Below, piece by piece: positions 32,925 through 41,578 of a stretch of DNA of 64,000 bases. Position numbers and translations under genes: made by a program. Source of the stretch: JALYGJ01 sp963781705 (GTDB lineage: Bacteria > Chloroflexota > Limnocylindria > Limnocylindrales > CSP1-4); assembly GCA_963781705.1 (NCBI GenBank), contig CAWAGP010000002.1, positions 62,001 to 126,000 of the forward strand. The letters are read 5' to 3'. Positions within the stretch are counted from its first letter, which is position 1. Each line of letters begins with the position of its first letter. The notes beneath the pieces are model-generated. The model was given only the letters and a program-made list of their open reading frames with translations, searched no databases and had not been told where the DNA came from.

Positions 32925-33336
32925 TGGCGGGTCGCCAGCGGCCGGCCCTCACCTTCGGGCGCTGATCGAGCTGATGACCGAAGCGGCGGTGCCGTTGACG
33001 ACGACTGAGGCCGAGTCGCTGGAAGACATCGTCGCCGCCTACCCAGGCGACGCCGCTCGCGCGCTCGGCATCGTGCTGCTCGCGCCGTCGGCGGCGGCCG
33101 GCGAGCCGACGCGGATCGTGGCTGCTTACTACATGCGGCCGGTGGAGCGCGACGCTGGCGGGCACCTGCAACGGCGGCCGCCCGCGCTGCTGGCGGCCTG
33201 GGACGCGCAGGCGGCTCGTTACGACCACTTCGATTGGGCCGTCACTGATGAGCTGGCGGCGCGCAGTGGAATGACGCGCGCCGACTTCGAGCGCGAGTGC
33301 CGCCGGCGCGAGGCGGCGCTGGCCGGCGTCGATTGA
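32908..33336 (+). CDS. Hypothetical protein, no recognised family
   Basis: A 142-residue soluble protein overlapping the flippase 3' end by 17 bases, with ATG 32908 (ATG 32917 possible). It is mostly helical by composition. A segment VERDAGGHLQRRPPALLAAWDAQAARYDHFDWAVTDELAARSG, shown here only to locate it (about residues 78-120), has spaced aromatic and acidic residues. No signal peptide, cysteine or metal motif is present. Neighbours give no strong clue. Confidence 0.55.
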   Translation: MTPMSDGGSPAAGPHLRALIELMTEAAVPLTTTEAESLEDIVAAYPGDAARALGIVLLAPSAAAGEPTRIVAAYYMRPVERDAGGHLQRRPPALLAAWDAQAARYDHFDWAVTDELAARSGMTRADFERECRRREAALAGVD

Positions 33337-33379
33337 GCCATCCGCCAGGGCTCACCCAGGGCGCGTAGCCGCAACCGTG

Positions 33380-33385
33380 TACGCT
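33380..33385 (+). promoter_or_regulatory. -10 box TACGCT of the MoxR-type gene
   Basis: TACGCT, 6 bases, then GTG 33392. This is the same hexamer and spacing as before the rsmA leader frame, and indicates the downstream GTG rather than GTG 33377 as start. Confidence 0.42.
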
Positions 33386-33391
33386 CGCTCG

Positions 33392-34819
33392 GTGAACGCG
33401 GCCAAGGCTGCCGGGCGGACCCGCCGACCGGCGACACTGGGGGAGCTGCGCGAGACCGGCTATCGCTCGCGTACCGTCAAGGACGAGCTGCGCGCCAATC
33501 TGCTTGCGCGGCTGAGCTCGGAGCAGCCCATCTTCCCGGGCATCGTGGGCTACGACGACAGCGTCGTGCCGGCTATCGAGAACGCCATCCTGGCCGGGCA
33601 GGACATCTGTTTCCTGGGCGAGCGCGGCCAGGCCAAGACGCGCATGGCGCGGCAGCTTGTTGGCCTGCTCGACGACTTCATCCCGATGGTCGCCGGCGGT
33701 GAGCTCCATGACGACCCTCTCGCGCCGGTCAGCCCCGCAGCCCGCGCCGTCGTCGAGGGCGAGGGCGACAAGACGCCCATCAGCTGGCTGGCGCGCGATC
33801 GGCGCTACTCGGAGAAGCTGGCCACGCCGGACATCACCGTGGCCGACCTGATCGGCGAGGTCGACCCGATCAAGGTCGCCGAGGGCCGCTACCTGGCCGA
33901 CGAAACGACCATCCACTACGGCCTGGTGCCGCGCGCCAATCGCGGCATCTTCACCCTCAACGAGTTGCCCGATCTCGCCGAGCGCATCCAGGTCGGCCTG
34001 CTCAACATTCTCGAGGAGCGCGACGTCCAGGTGCGTGGCTACACGCTGCGCCTGCCGCTCGACCTGTTCGTCGTCGCCAGCGCCAACCCGGAGGACTACA
34101 CCAGCCGCGGCCGGATCATCACGCCGCTCAAGGACCGCCTGGGATCGCAGATCCGCACCCACTACCCGCGCACCATCGAGGATGAGATCGCGATCATGCT
34201 CCAGGAGCGCACGCCGATCGTCGGCGAGGGCATCCCCGAGCTGCTCATGCCCGACTTCATGCTCGAGCTGATTGCCGAGCTGACCCAGCTGGCACGCCGC
34301 TCCCCGGAGGTCAGCCAGCGGTCTGGTGTCAGCGTCCGCGTGAGCATCGCCAACCTCGAGACGATCAGCGCCAGCGCCATCAAGCGCGCCGTACGGCTGG
34401 GCGAGAAGCAGGCTGCGCCGCGCGTGTCAGACCTGCCCGCGCTGGTCGCATCGACGTCGGGCAAGATCGAGCTTGAGACGCTCGCTGACGACGCACCCGA
34501 GGAGCGCATCGTCGACCGGCTGGTTACGCGCGCGCTGCACAACGTCTTCGCAAGGCGCCTGGACGTCGACGCCCTCGACGGCGTGGTCGAGGCGTTCGAG
34601 AGCGGCCTCACCTTCGAGACCGGTGAGCTGGTGCGCGCTGCCGATTACGTCGCCTGGTCACGCGACGTGCCGGGCATGAGCGTGGCAGTGCGCCGCCTCG
34701 GCGCGGGGCGGTCGCCCGCGCTGACCGCCTCGGCGGTCGAGTTCGTGCTCGAGGGATTGCATCTCAACCGCCGGCTCAACAAGGACCGCGCCGCGACCGG
34801 GGCGCGCTACCGACGTTGA
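33392..34819 (+). CDS. MoxR/ChlI-type AAA+ ATPase
   Basis: A 475-residue AAA+ ATPase. Walker A is GERGQAKTRMAR, Walker B is in GIFTLNELPDLAERIQVGLLNILEERDVQVRG (sensor-linked), and FVVASANPEDYTSRGRIITPLKDR holds sensor 1. This is the ChlI/MoxR lineage. It overlaps by TTGA a VWA-domain gene, and such pairs act together to remodel or insert metal cofactors into client proteins. The client here is unknown. GTG 33377, five codons upstream, is an alternative start. Confidence 0.87.
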   Translation: MNAAKAAGRTRRPATLGELRETGYRSRTVKDELRANLLARLSSEQPIFPGIVGYDDSVVPAIENAILAGQDICFLGERGQAKTRMARQLVGLLDDFIPMVAGGELHDDPLAPVSPAARAVVEGEGDKTPISWLARDRRYSEKLATPDITVADLIGEVDPIKVAEGRYLADETTIHYGLVPRANRGIFTLNELPDLAERIQVGLLNILEERDVQVRGYTLRLPLDLFVVASANPEDYTSRGRIITPLKDRLGSQIRTHYPRTIEDEIAIMLQERTPIVGEGIPELLMPDFMLELIAELTQLARRSPEVSQRSGVSVRVSIANLETISASAIKRAVRLGEKQAAPRVSDLPALVASTSGKIELETLADDAPEERIVDRLVTRALHNVFARRLDVDALDGVVEAFESGLTFETGELVRAADYVAWSRDVPGMSVAVRRLGAGRSPALTASAVEFVLEGLHLNRRLNKDRAATGARYRR

Positions 34820-36831
34820 CCCAGCTGACCCGCGCCAGGTACCGCTACGCGCGCTGGGACGGCACGCAGCGCGTCGAGGATTTCAACGCCGAAGACCTGC
34901 TCGCCGAGTTGTCCGACGACCTGCTCGCCGAGTCGGACCTGAATGCGGCCCTGACGCGGCTGATGTCGCGTGGCATGCGCGGCGAAGGCGGCGACATGCG
35001 CGGCCTGGACGATCTGCTCCGGCGCCTGGCCGGCGCGCGCGACAAGGCGCTTGCGCAGTTTCAGCTGGGTGACGTGCTGCGCGAAGTGCGCGAGGAACTA
35101 CAGCAGGTCGTAAACCTCGAGCGCCGCAGCCTCGAGCGTCGGCTGGCCAATTCGCCGGCCAGTTCACCGACGGGTGATACGCAGATGCGCGACCTCGCGT
35201 CCGACCTGGCCAGCCGGCGACAGGCGCAACTGGCGGGGCTGCCCGACGATGTCGGGGGCCGCATCCGCGCGCTGTCGGACTACGACTTCCTGGAGCCGGA
35301 GGCACGCCGGCGCTTCGACGAACTGCTCGATCGCCTGCGCCGGCAGGTGCTCGACACGCAGTTCGCGGGCTTGTCGGATGCCATTCGTGGCATGACGCCC
35401 GATGCGCTCGCCGCCAACGGCGAGATGGTGCGCGATCTCAACGCGCTGCTCCGGGAGAGGCTCGCCGGAGGCGAGCCGGACGTATCCGAATTTCTGTCGC
35501 GCTACGGCCAGACCTTCCCGGGGGCAAGGACACTGGACGACATCATCGAGCAGCTCGCCGAGCGAATGGCCGCGATGCAGTCGCTGCTCGCGTCGATGAG
35601 CGCTGAGCAGCGCCAGGAACTGCAGGGCATGATGGACGCGTTGCTGCGCGATGACCGGCTGCGCTGGGACCTGGCGCAACTGGCAGCGACGCTCGACCAG
35701 CTGCTGCCCGAGGGCCTCGGCCAGCGCTTCAACTTCCAGGGCGCCGAACAGCTGTCGCTCGAGGGGGCACTGTCGCAGCTCGGCCGGCTGAAGCGGCTCG
35801 ACGAGATGGCCGCGCAGTTGGGCGATGTACGCACGCCTACCGCCCTCGACCAGGTCGACCCCGACGAACTGGCCGAGTTGCTCGATCGTGAGGCGGCCGA
35901 AGACCTGAACGCGCTGAAGTCGCTCGCCCAGCGCCTCGAGGAAGCCGGCTACGCCGAGCGCCACGGCAATCGGTTGCAGCTGACCGCGCGCGGCGCGCGA
36001 AGGGTGGGCCAGCGCGTGCTCGACGAGCTGTTCGGCAGGCTGCGCCGCGACGTGTTCGGCGATCACGCGCGCCGCGCGAGCGGCGGCCAGGGTGAGCGAG
36101 GCGACGAGACGCGCGCCTACGAGTTCGGACGTCCGTTCGACCTGCACCTGCAGCGCACGCTGACGAACGCACTCGCGAGCGAGGCGAACCGCACCGGCAG
36201 TCGCCCGCCGATCCGCCTGGCGCCGCAGGACTTCGAGATCTACGAGGCGGAGGACTCGACGCGCAGCGCGACCGTGCTATTGGTGGACATGAGCCGCTCG
36301 ATGCTGCTGCGCGGCTGCTTCATGGCCGCCAAGAAGGTGTCGATCGCGCTCGACACGCTGATCCGCACGCGCTATCCGCGCGACGAGCTCCATGTCGTGG
36401 GCTTCGCCTACTACGCGCGCGAGATCCCCGCAGCCTCGCTCGCGTCGCTGTCGTGGCATGGCTACGAGTACGGCACTAACCTGCAGCACGGGCTGATGCT
36501 GGCGCGTCAACTGCTGGCCGGCTCGCACGCTGCCAATCGATCGGTGGTGGTCATCACCGACGGCGAGCCGACGGCTTATTTCGAGCACGGCGAGGTCGAA
36601 TTCAGCTACCCGCCGACGCGCCAGACGATCCGCCAGACGCTGCGTGAAGTGGCCCGCTGCACGCGCGACGGCATAACCATCAACACCTTCATGCTGGAGC
36701 GGTCACGTGCCCTGACCGAGTTCGTCGAGCGGATGACCAAGCTCAACCGCGGGCGCGCCTTCTATGCCACGCCCGAGCGGCTCGGCGAATACGTGCTGGT
36801 CGACTACGTGGATCGACGCGCGCGTCATTAG
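34816..36831 (+). CDS. VWA (von Willebrand factor A) domain partner of the MoxR-type ATPase
   Basis: A 671-residue soluble protein. The first 450 residues are helical and rich in Leu, Arg and Asp. The C-terminal VWA domain has the MIDAS motif DMSRSM (Asp491, Ser493, Ser495), GTNLQHGLMLARQLL and VVITDGEPTAY, so it should bind Mg2+ and a partner protein. TTG 34816 overlaps the ATPase stop. It resembles the ChlD/CobT-like half of two-component metal-chelatase or MoxR-VWA chaperones. No cobalamin or chlorophyll genes are seen nearby. Confidence 0.85.
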   Translation: MTQLTRARYRYARWDGTQRVEDFNAEDLLAELSDDLLAESDLNAALTRLMSRGMRGEGGDMRGLDDLLRRLAGARDKALAQFQLGDVLREVREELQQVVNLERRSLERRLANSPASSPTGDTQMRDLASDLASRRQAQLAGLPDDVGGRIRALSDYDFLEPEARRRFDELLDRLRRQVLDTQFAGLSDAIRGMTPDALAANGEMVRDLNALLRERLAGGEPDVSEFLSRYGQTFPGARTLDDIIEQLAERMAAMQSLLASMSAEQRQELQGMMDALLRDDRLRWDLAQLAATLDQLLPEGLGQRFNFQGAEQLSLEGALSQLGRLKRLDEMAAQLGDVRTPTALDQVDPDELAELLDREAAEDLNALKSLAQRLEEAGYAERHGNRLQLTARGARRVGQRVLDELFGRLRRDVFGDHARRASGGQGERGDETRAYEFGRPFDLHLQRTLTNALASEANRTGSRPPIRLAPQDFEIYEAEDSTRSATVLLVDMSRSMLLRGCFMAAKKVSIALDTLIRTRYPRDELHVVGFAYYAREIPAASLASLSWHGYEYGTNLQHGLMLARQLLAGSHAANRSVVVITDGEPTAYFEHGEVEFSYPPTRQTIRQTLREVARCTRDGITINTFMLERSRALTEFVERMTKLNRGRAFYATPERLGEYVLVDYVDRRARH

Positions 36832-36846
36832 CCGCGCCGGGCCGGC

Positions 36847-37116
36847 TCAGCCGCCGGCGACCGCAGGAATGATGTGAACGATGGACCGTTCGCCCAAGGT
36901 CGCGGACAGGTCGCGCTCGCGCTCGCCGTCGACGAAGACGTTGATGTGCTCGCGGATGCGCGGCCCCGGCTCGCACAGGCGGTCGTGCATGCCCGGCCAG
37001 CGTTGCTCCAGTCCCTCGATGAGCGCCCGCAGCGTCGTCGCCGGCAGTTCCACGCGGCGCGGCGGGGGGTCGGCGAAGAGCGTGACCAGCGAACGAGGCA
37101 GGTTGACGGTAGCCAG
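36847..37116 (-). CDS. MoaD/ThiS-family ubiquitin-like sulfur carrier, apparent CTG start
   Basis: An 89-residue beta-grasp protein ending in VAGG, the di-glycine tail that is adenylated and thiocarboxylated in MoaD/ThiS carriers. ATTLRALIEGLEQRWPGMHD and REHINVFVDGE match the MoaD family. The family's first strand (ATVNLPRSLVTLF) is preceded only by CTG 37116; the first standard start, GTG 37053, would delete that strand. CTG lies 6 bases after the upstream stop and 10 bases after GAGGG. The sulfur acceptor is unknown. It is commonly encoded with an Asp-box protein, as here. Confidence 0.75.
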   Translation of the reverse strand: MATVNLPRSLVTLFADPPPRRVELPATTLRALIEGLEQRWPGMHDRLCEPGPRIREHINVFVDGERERDLSATLGERSIVHIIPAVAGG

Positions 37117-37122
37117 CGCGGT

Positions 37123-38199
37123 TCAGCCCTCGCCGACGGCCGCTTCGACCGACCAGACCGGCGGCAGGTAGTCGGCCAGCAGCTGCCAGTGCTCGCCTTC
37201 GTCGTTGCTGCCGAAGACCTGGCCGGTGCTCGTCCCGAAATAGACCCCCGCCGTGTCGAGCGCATCGATCGACATCGCCTCGCGCAGCACGCCCAGGTAG
37301 GCGTGTTCCTGGGGTAGGCCGGCGGTCAGTCGCTGCCACGAATCGCCGCGATCGCGGCTGCGCCAAACAGCCGTCTTGCCATCGATCATGTGGCGACCCT
37401 TGTCGGCGCCGTTGAGCGGGATCACGTAGATCGTCTTCGGATCGTGCGGGTGGACGACCATCGGGAAGCCGAATTCAGAGGGCAAGTCGCCGGTGATCTC
37501 CGTCCACTGGCGGCCGCCATTGTCGCTGCGGTAGACGCCGCAGTGGTTCTGCTGATAGAGCATCTCCGGGTCAGAGGCGACCACGCGCAGCTTGTGCACG
37601 CATTGGCCGAACTCCGGCGCTGGCCCCGGATAGAAGTCGGCACGCACGCCCTTGTTGCGCAGCGCCCAGGTCTTGCCGCCGTCGGCCGTTTCGAAGGCGC
37701 CCACCGCCGAGATACCGACCCACAGGCGCTGCGGGTCGGTGGGATGCGGCGCGATCGAATGCAGGCACAGCCCGCCGTTGCCGGGCTGCCATTCCGGGCA
37801 CGATGGGTGTTCGCGCAGGCCCGCAACATGGGTCCACGTCGCGCCGTGATCCTCGCTGCGGAACAGGCCGGCCGGCTCAACGCCGGCGTACAGCGTGTCG
37901 CCGGCGGCAGTGATGTTCCAGATCGTGCCGATCTTGGGGGCGTCATCGCCATAGGTCAGGCCGTCGCTCGATTGTGTCCACGTCGCGCCGTCATCGGCCG
38001 AGCGGAATACCGTCGGGCCATACCACGGGCTGCCGCCCGCGGCGTACAGCGCGCGGTCAGCTCCGGCGCGGATGACGTGGTGGATGGGCCACGTCTCGCA
38101 GAACGGCCCGCGCACGCGCCAGTCGCGCCGTGCCGCGTCGCTCTCGAGGATGAACGCACCTTTCTTGGTGCCGACCAGGACTTCGACTCGCTCGTTCAC
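37123..38199 (-). CDS. Asp-box (BNR/sortilin-like) beta-propeller protein
   Basis: A 358-residue cytoplasmic protein without a signal peptide. At least six Asp-box motifs (Ser-x-Asp-x-Gly-x-x-Trp) are visible: SADDGATW, SEDHGATW, TADGGKTW, SDNGGRQW, SRDRGDSW and SNDEGEHW, so it should fold as a propeller of the sialidase/sortilin type, but it lacks sialidase catalytic residues that I can identify. GTG 38199 gives MNERVEVLVGTKKGAFIL and is supported by TACATT 6 bases upstream. It is tightly followed by a MoaD-like gene; the pair recurs in other high-GC bacteria, function unknown. Confidence 0.83.
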   Translation of the reverse strand: MNERVEVLVGTKKGAFILESDAARRDWRVRGPFCETWPIHHVIRAGADRALYAAGGSPWYGPTVFRSADDGATWTQSSDGLTYGDDAPKIGTIWNITAAGDTLYAGVEPAGLFRSEDHGATWTHVAGLREHPSCPEWQPGNGGLCLHSIAPHPTDPQRLWVGISAVGAFETADGGKTWALRNKGVRADFYPGPAPEFGQCVHKLRVVASDPEMLYQQNHCGVYRSDNGGRQWTEITGDLPSEFGFPMVVHPHDPKTIYVIPLNGADKGRHMIDGKTAVWRSRDRGDSWQRLTAGLPQEHAYLGVLREAMSIDALDTAGVYFGTSTGQVFGSNDEGEHWQLLADYLPPVWSVEAAVGEG

Positions 38200-38205
38200 G
38201 CGCGC

Positions 38206-38211
38206 AATGTA
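38206..38211 (-). promoter_or_regulatory. -10 box TACATT of the Asp-box/MoaD pair
   Basis: On the minus strand TACATT is followed by GCGCGC and then GTG 38199. No ribosome site is present, which argues for a leaderless transcript. Confidence 0.45.
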
Positions 38212-38366
38212 GCGGCCATGGGCCTCGCGCGCGAACCACCGCGTGAAGGGGCGAACGAGCGCATCGCCGGAATGACACATAGCCCGTAGCAAGGGGCCAC
38301 TCCGCCGCTCATGGTTACTGCGGTTCCCGTCTACGATGCAGCCAGGTTCGTCGACAGGAGGAAAGC

Positions 38367-39788
38367 ATGAGTTACCCCGCGCCCGCCGCCTCGGTCAGTG
38401 AGTTGCTCCGCGCGCTCGAGGGCAGCGTCCATCTCGAGGCCGGCCGGCTGATCATCGATGACGAGGCGCGGCTGCGCGGTGAAGGCATCAAGGCAGCGGT
38501 GTGGTCGGCCACCTTCAGCACCGAGCCGGCCGTGGTCGAAGCCGGGCGCTGGATCATCTGGGAAGCGGCACAGCAGCTGGGCGTAATGTCGGCGAGCATC
38601 TACGACCTGTACATGGCACGCGGCCGGGGCGAGGTGCACGGTTTCACCGTGCCGGCGGTCAACCTGCGCACCCAGGTGTTCGACATGGCGGCGGCAATGT
38701 GCCGGGCGGCCCAGTCGATCGATGCCGGCGCGATGATCTTCGAGCTTGCCCGCAGCGAGCAGGAGTACACCTTCCAGCGGCCCGGCGAGTACATCACCAG
38801 CGTGTTGGCCGGTTGCATCGCCGCGGGCTGGGACGCGCCAGTGTTCATCCAGGGCGATCACTACCAGTTCAACGCCAAGAAGTACGCGGCCGACGCCGAG
38901 GCGACCACCGAGGCCATCCGCAAGGCTACGCGCGACGCGATCGCGGTTGGCTACGGCAACATCGACATCGACTCCTCGACTCTGGTCGACCTGTCGCAAC
39001 CCAACGTCGACCTCGAGCAGCGCGTCAATTACCAGCGCGCCGCGGAGATCTCGGCGCTCATCCGCGAGGTCGAGCCCGCTGGGCTGACAGTCAGCATTGG
39101 CGGCGAGATCGGCGAGGTGGGCAAGCAGAATTCGACCGAGCCGGAGCTGCGCGCCTATCTCGATGGCTATCGCGCCGAACTGACGCGGCTGGGTGGCCCC
39201 GATTCCCTGGGCCTGGCCAAGGTCAGCGTGCAGACCGGCACCTCGCACGGTGGCGTGCCGCTGCCTGACGGTGGCGTGGCGCAGGTCAAGCTCGACTTCG
39301 GCACGCTCGAGCGGCTGTCAGCGGTGGCGCGTACATACGGCCTGGCCGGTGCCGTCCAGCATGGCGCATCGACCCTGCCCGACGAGCTGTTCCATCGCTT
39401 CCCGCTGATCGAAACGGCCGAGATCCACCTGGCGACCGGCTTCCAGAACTCGCTCTACGACCACCCGGCCTTCCCGGCCGACATGCTGCGCGAGATAGAG
39501 GCTTGGTGCCACGCCAACACCGCCGACGAACGTAAGCCCGACGATACCGACGAGCAGTTCCTGTACCGGACACGCAAGAAGGCGCTCGGGCCCTTCAAGC
39601 GCCAGCTGTGGGAGCTGCCGACCAAGGACGAGATCATCGCCGCCCAGGAGCGCAAGTTCCGCTTCCTGTTCGAGCAACTCGGGGTGGCCGGCTCGCGCGA
39701 GATGGTCGCGCGCTACATCTCGCCGGCACGCACGGCTCGTCCGGCGCCGGCATCACTGACCGATGTCGCATCACCGACCGCCCACTGA
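38367..39788 (+). CDS. Class II fructose-bisphosphate aldolase family protein
   Basis: A 473-residue zinc-dependent aldolase of the long type. The metal and substrate blocks are recognisable: PVFIQGDHYQFN, NIDIDSSTLVDL, SIGGEIGEVG, VQTGTSHGGVPLPDG and GAVQHGASTLPDELF, with the conserved His residues. It exceeds the classical 340-360 residues because of extra N- and C-terminal segments, as in a known subgroup of class II aldolases. It probably cleaves fructose 1,6-bisphosphate, though tagatose or another ketose bisphosphate is possible. AGGAGG precedes the ATG at ideal distance. Confidence 0.88.
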   Translation: MSYPAPAASVSELLRALEGSVHLEAGRLIIDDEARLRGEGIKAAVWSATFSTEPAVVEAGRWIIWEAAQQLGVMSASIYDLYMARGRGEVHGFTVPAVNLRTQVFDMAAAMCRAAQSIDAGAMIFELARSEQEYTFQRPGEYITSVLAGCIAAGWDAPVFIQGDHYQFNAKKYAADAEATTEAIRKATRDAIAVGYGNIDIDSSTLVDLSQPNVDLEQRVNYQRAAEISALIREVEPAGLTVSIGGEIGEVGKQNSTEPELRAYLDGYRAELTRLGGPDSLGLAKVSVQTGTSHGGVPLPDGGVAQVKLDFGTLERLSAVARTYGLAGAVQHGASTLPDELFHRFPLIETAEIHLATGFQNSLYDHPAFPADMLREIEAWCHANTADERKPDDTDEQFLYRTRKKALGPFKRQLWELPTKDEIIAAQERKFRFLFEQLGVAGSREMVARYISPARTARPAPASLTDVASPTAH

Positions 39789-39898
39789 CCAATTCAGCGC
39801 CGCAGAATGCGGCGCCGCGATCGGCTTTCGGGCCGAATCACCGACGGCCGGTAAACTGGCTCAGATTGCCATTAGACGACGAGCGAGGTGCTCTTTAC

Positions 39899-40498
39899 GT
39901 GTCACACAGCCGCACCACGGCGGCGCCCGGCCAACTCGGCCTGGTCCAGGCGTTTCTCAACACGCTCGAGCGTGAAACAGGCCGCGACGAGCTTGCCTCG
40001 CCGGGGTCCGGCTCGGCGTGGCTGGCCCACCATCGGTTGATCTCGCCGGGCACCGTTCTGGACGAGCGCGACCGGCGACGGCTGATCGAAGTTCGCCGCG
40101 CGCTGCACGAACTGCTCGATGCCGACGATGGCAGCGGACAACAGCGCCGGGCGGTGACGACGCTCAACGAGGCAGCACGGCGCGTGCGCCTCGGGGTTCG
40201 ATTGCATCCTGAGGACGGCTACCGGCTGATGGCCGAAGGGGTCGGCGTCGACCGGCCCATCGGCGACCTGCTCATCGCCGTCACCGGGTCGATGGCGACC
40301 GGCACCTGGGCGCGCCTCAAGGCGTGCGCCAATCCCGCCTGCCGCCTGGCGTTCTACGACGAGTCGCGCAACAGCTCAGGTCGCTGGTGCTCCATGGCGA
40401 CCTGCGGCAACCGCATGAAGGGCCGCATCTACCGTCAGCGTCACGGTGGCCGGCGAACATCCGCGGCGATCGCCGAGCATGCCCGGGTGGCCAGCTGA
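39899..40498 (+). CDS. CGNR zinc-finger / ABATE-domain regulator
   Basis: A 199-residue protein. The N-terminal ABATE-like stress domain (QLGLVQAFLNTLERETGRDEL) is followed by a C-terminal CGNR zinc finger: CANPACRLAFYD, then CSMATCGNRMKGRIYRQRH, with four Cys ligands. Such proteins are putative transcription regulators. GTG 39899 has GAGGTG 8 bases upstream. TTG 39866, 8 bases after TAAACT (39852-39857), is an alternative leaderless start. It stops 1 base before the mrp ATG, so both are likely one unit. Confidence 0.82.
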   Translation: MSHSRTTAAPGQLGLVQAFLNTLERETGRDELASPGSGSAWLAHHRLISPGTVLDERDRRRLIEVRRALHELLDADDGSGQQRRAVTTLNEAARRVRLGVRLHPEDGYRLMAEGVGVDRPIGDLLIAVTGSMATGTWARLKACANPACRLAFYDESRNSSGRWCSMATCGNRMKGRIYRQRHGGRRTSAAIAEHARVAS

Positions 40499-40499
40499 G

Positions 40500-41573
40500 A
40501 TGGCCGAACTGAACGAGGCCGCCATCACGCAGGCACTCGGCACCGTCATCGAGCCCGAGCTCGGCCGCGACATAGTCAGCCTGAACATGGTCAAGGACAT
40601 CACCGTCGAAGACAGCAAGGTGGCGCTCAAGATCGAGCTGACCACCCCGGCATGCCCGCTCAAGGACGAGATCGAGCGCAATATCCATGAGGTGCTCGCC
40701 GGCCTCGGTGCAAGCGAGGTGACCGTCACCTGGGGGGCGATGGTCCGCCGCGCCCAGCCGGCACAGCCGGAGCAGTTGCTGCCTGGCGTCAAGAACATCA
40801 TCGCCGTCGCGTCGGGCAAGGGCGGCGTCGGCAAGACGACGGTGAGCGCCAACCTGGCGGTCGCGCTGGCGCTCGAAGGCGCCAGCGTCGGTCTGCTGGA
40901 TGCCGACATCACCGGCCCGAACGTGCCGCTCATGCTCGGTGTCGAGGGCGCGCCAGTGGCCAGTCCGGACGGCAAGATCACGCCGCTCGAGCGCTACGGC
41001 GTCAAGGTCATCAGCATCCAGTTCTTCGTGCCCGAGGGCCAGCCCATCGTGTGGCGCGGCCCGCTCGTTGGCGGCGCGATCCAGCAGTTCCTGCGCGACG
41101 TCGACTGGGGCGAGCTCGACTACCTGGTCATCGACCTACCGCCGGGCACGTCCGACGCGCAGCTGACGCTCGCCCAGGCGGTGCCCATCAGCGGGGCGTT
41201 GCTCGTCACCACGCCGCAGGACGTCGCCGTCATGGATGTGAACAAGGCGCTCCAGATGTTCCGGCGCATGAGCGTGCCGGTCATGGGCATCGTCGAGAAC
41301 ATGAGCTCGTTCGTCTGCCCGCATTGCGGCGAGGAGACCGAGATATTCGGCCGTGGCGGCGGGCAACGTTTCGCGGAGCGGAATGAGCTGGAGTACTTCG
41401 GCGGCATTCCGATCGACGTCAAGGTGCGTCAGGGCGGCGATGCCGGCGTGCCGGCGGTCGCTCAGCGTGAGCCCGGTCCGGCGGCCGAGGTGATGCGCAA
41501 GCTGGCACGCACGGTAGCCGCTCGGATGAGCGTGCGCGCCGCGCAGCAGGCCCCGGCCATTACCATCAGCTGA
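40500..41573 (+). CDS. mrp: Mrp/ApbC (NBP35-type) Fe-S cluster carrier ATPase
   Basis: A 357-residue protein. Residues 1-85 are a MIP18/DUF59 domain (LGTVIEPELGRDIVSLNMV, TPACPLKDEIE). The P-loop is SGKGGVGKTTVSANLA, followed by DLPPGTSDAQLTLAQ and the cluster-binding CPHC. Mrp proteins carry [4Fe-4S] clusters to apo-proteins, which fits a genome with several multi-cluster Hdr-type enzymes. Length is normal. The ATG is one base after the preceding stop. Confidence 0.94.
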   Translation: MAELNEAAITQALGTVIEPELGRDIVSLNMVKDITVEDSKVALKIELTTPACPLKDEIERNIHEVLAGLGASEVTVTWGAMVRRAQPAQPEQLLPGVKNIIAVASGKGGVGKTTVSANLAVALALEGASVGLLDADITGPNVPLMLGVEGAPVASPDGKITPLERYGVKVISIQFFVPEGQPIVWRGPLVGGAIQQFLRDVDWGELDYLVIDLPPGTSDAQLTLAQAVPISGALLVTTPQDVAVMDVNKALQMFRRMSVPVMGIVENMSSFVCPHCGEETEIFGRGGGQRFAERNELEYFGGIPIDVKVRQGGDAGVPAVAQREPGPAAEVMRKLARTVAARMSVRAAQQAPAITIS

Positions 41574-41578
41574 CGTCG

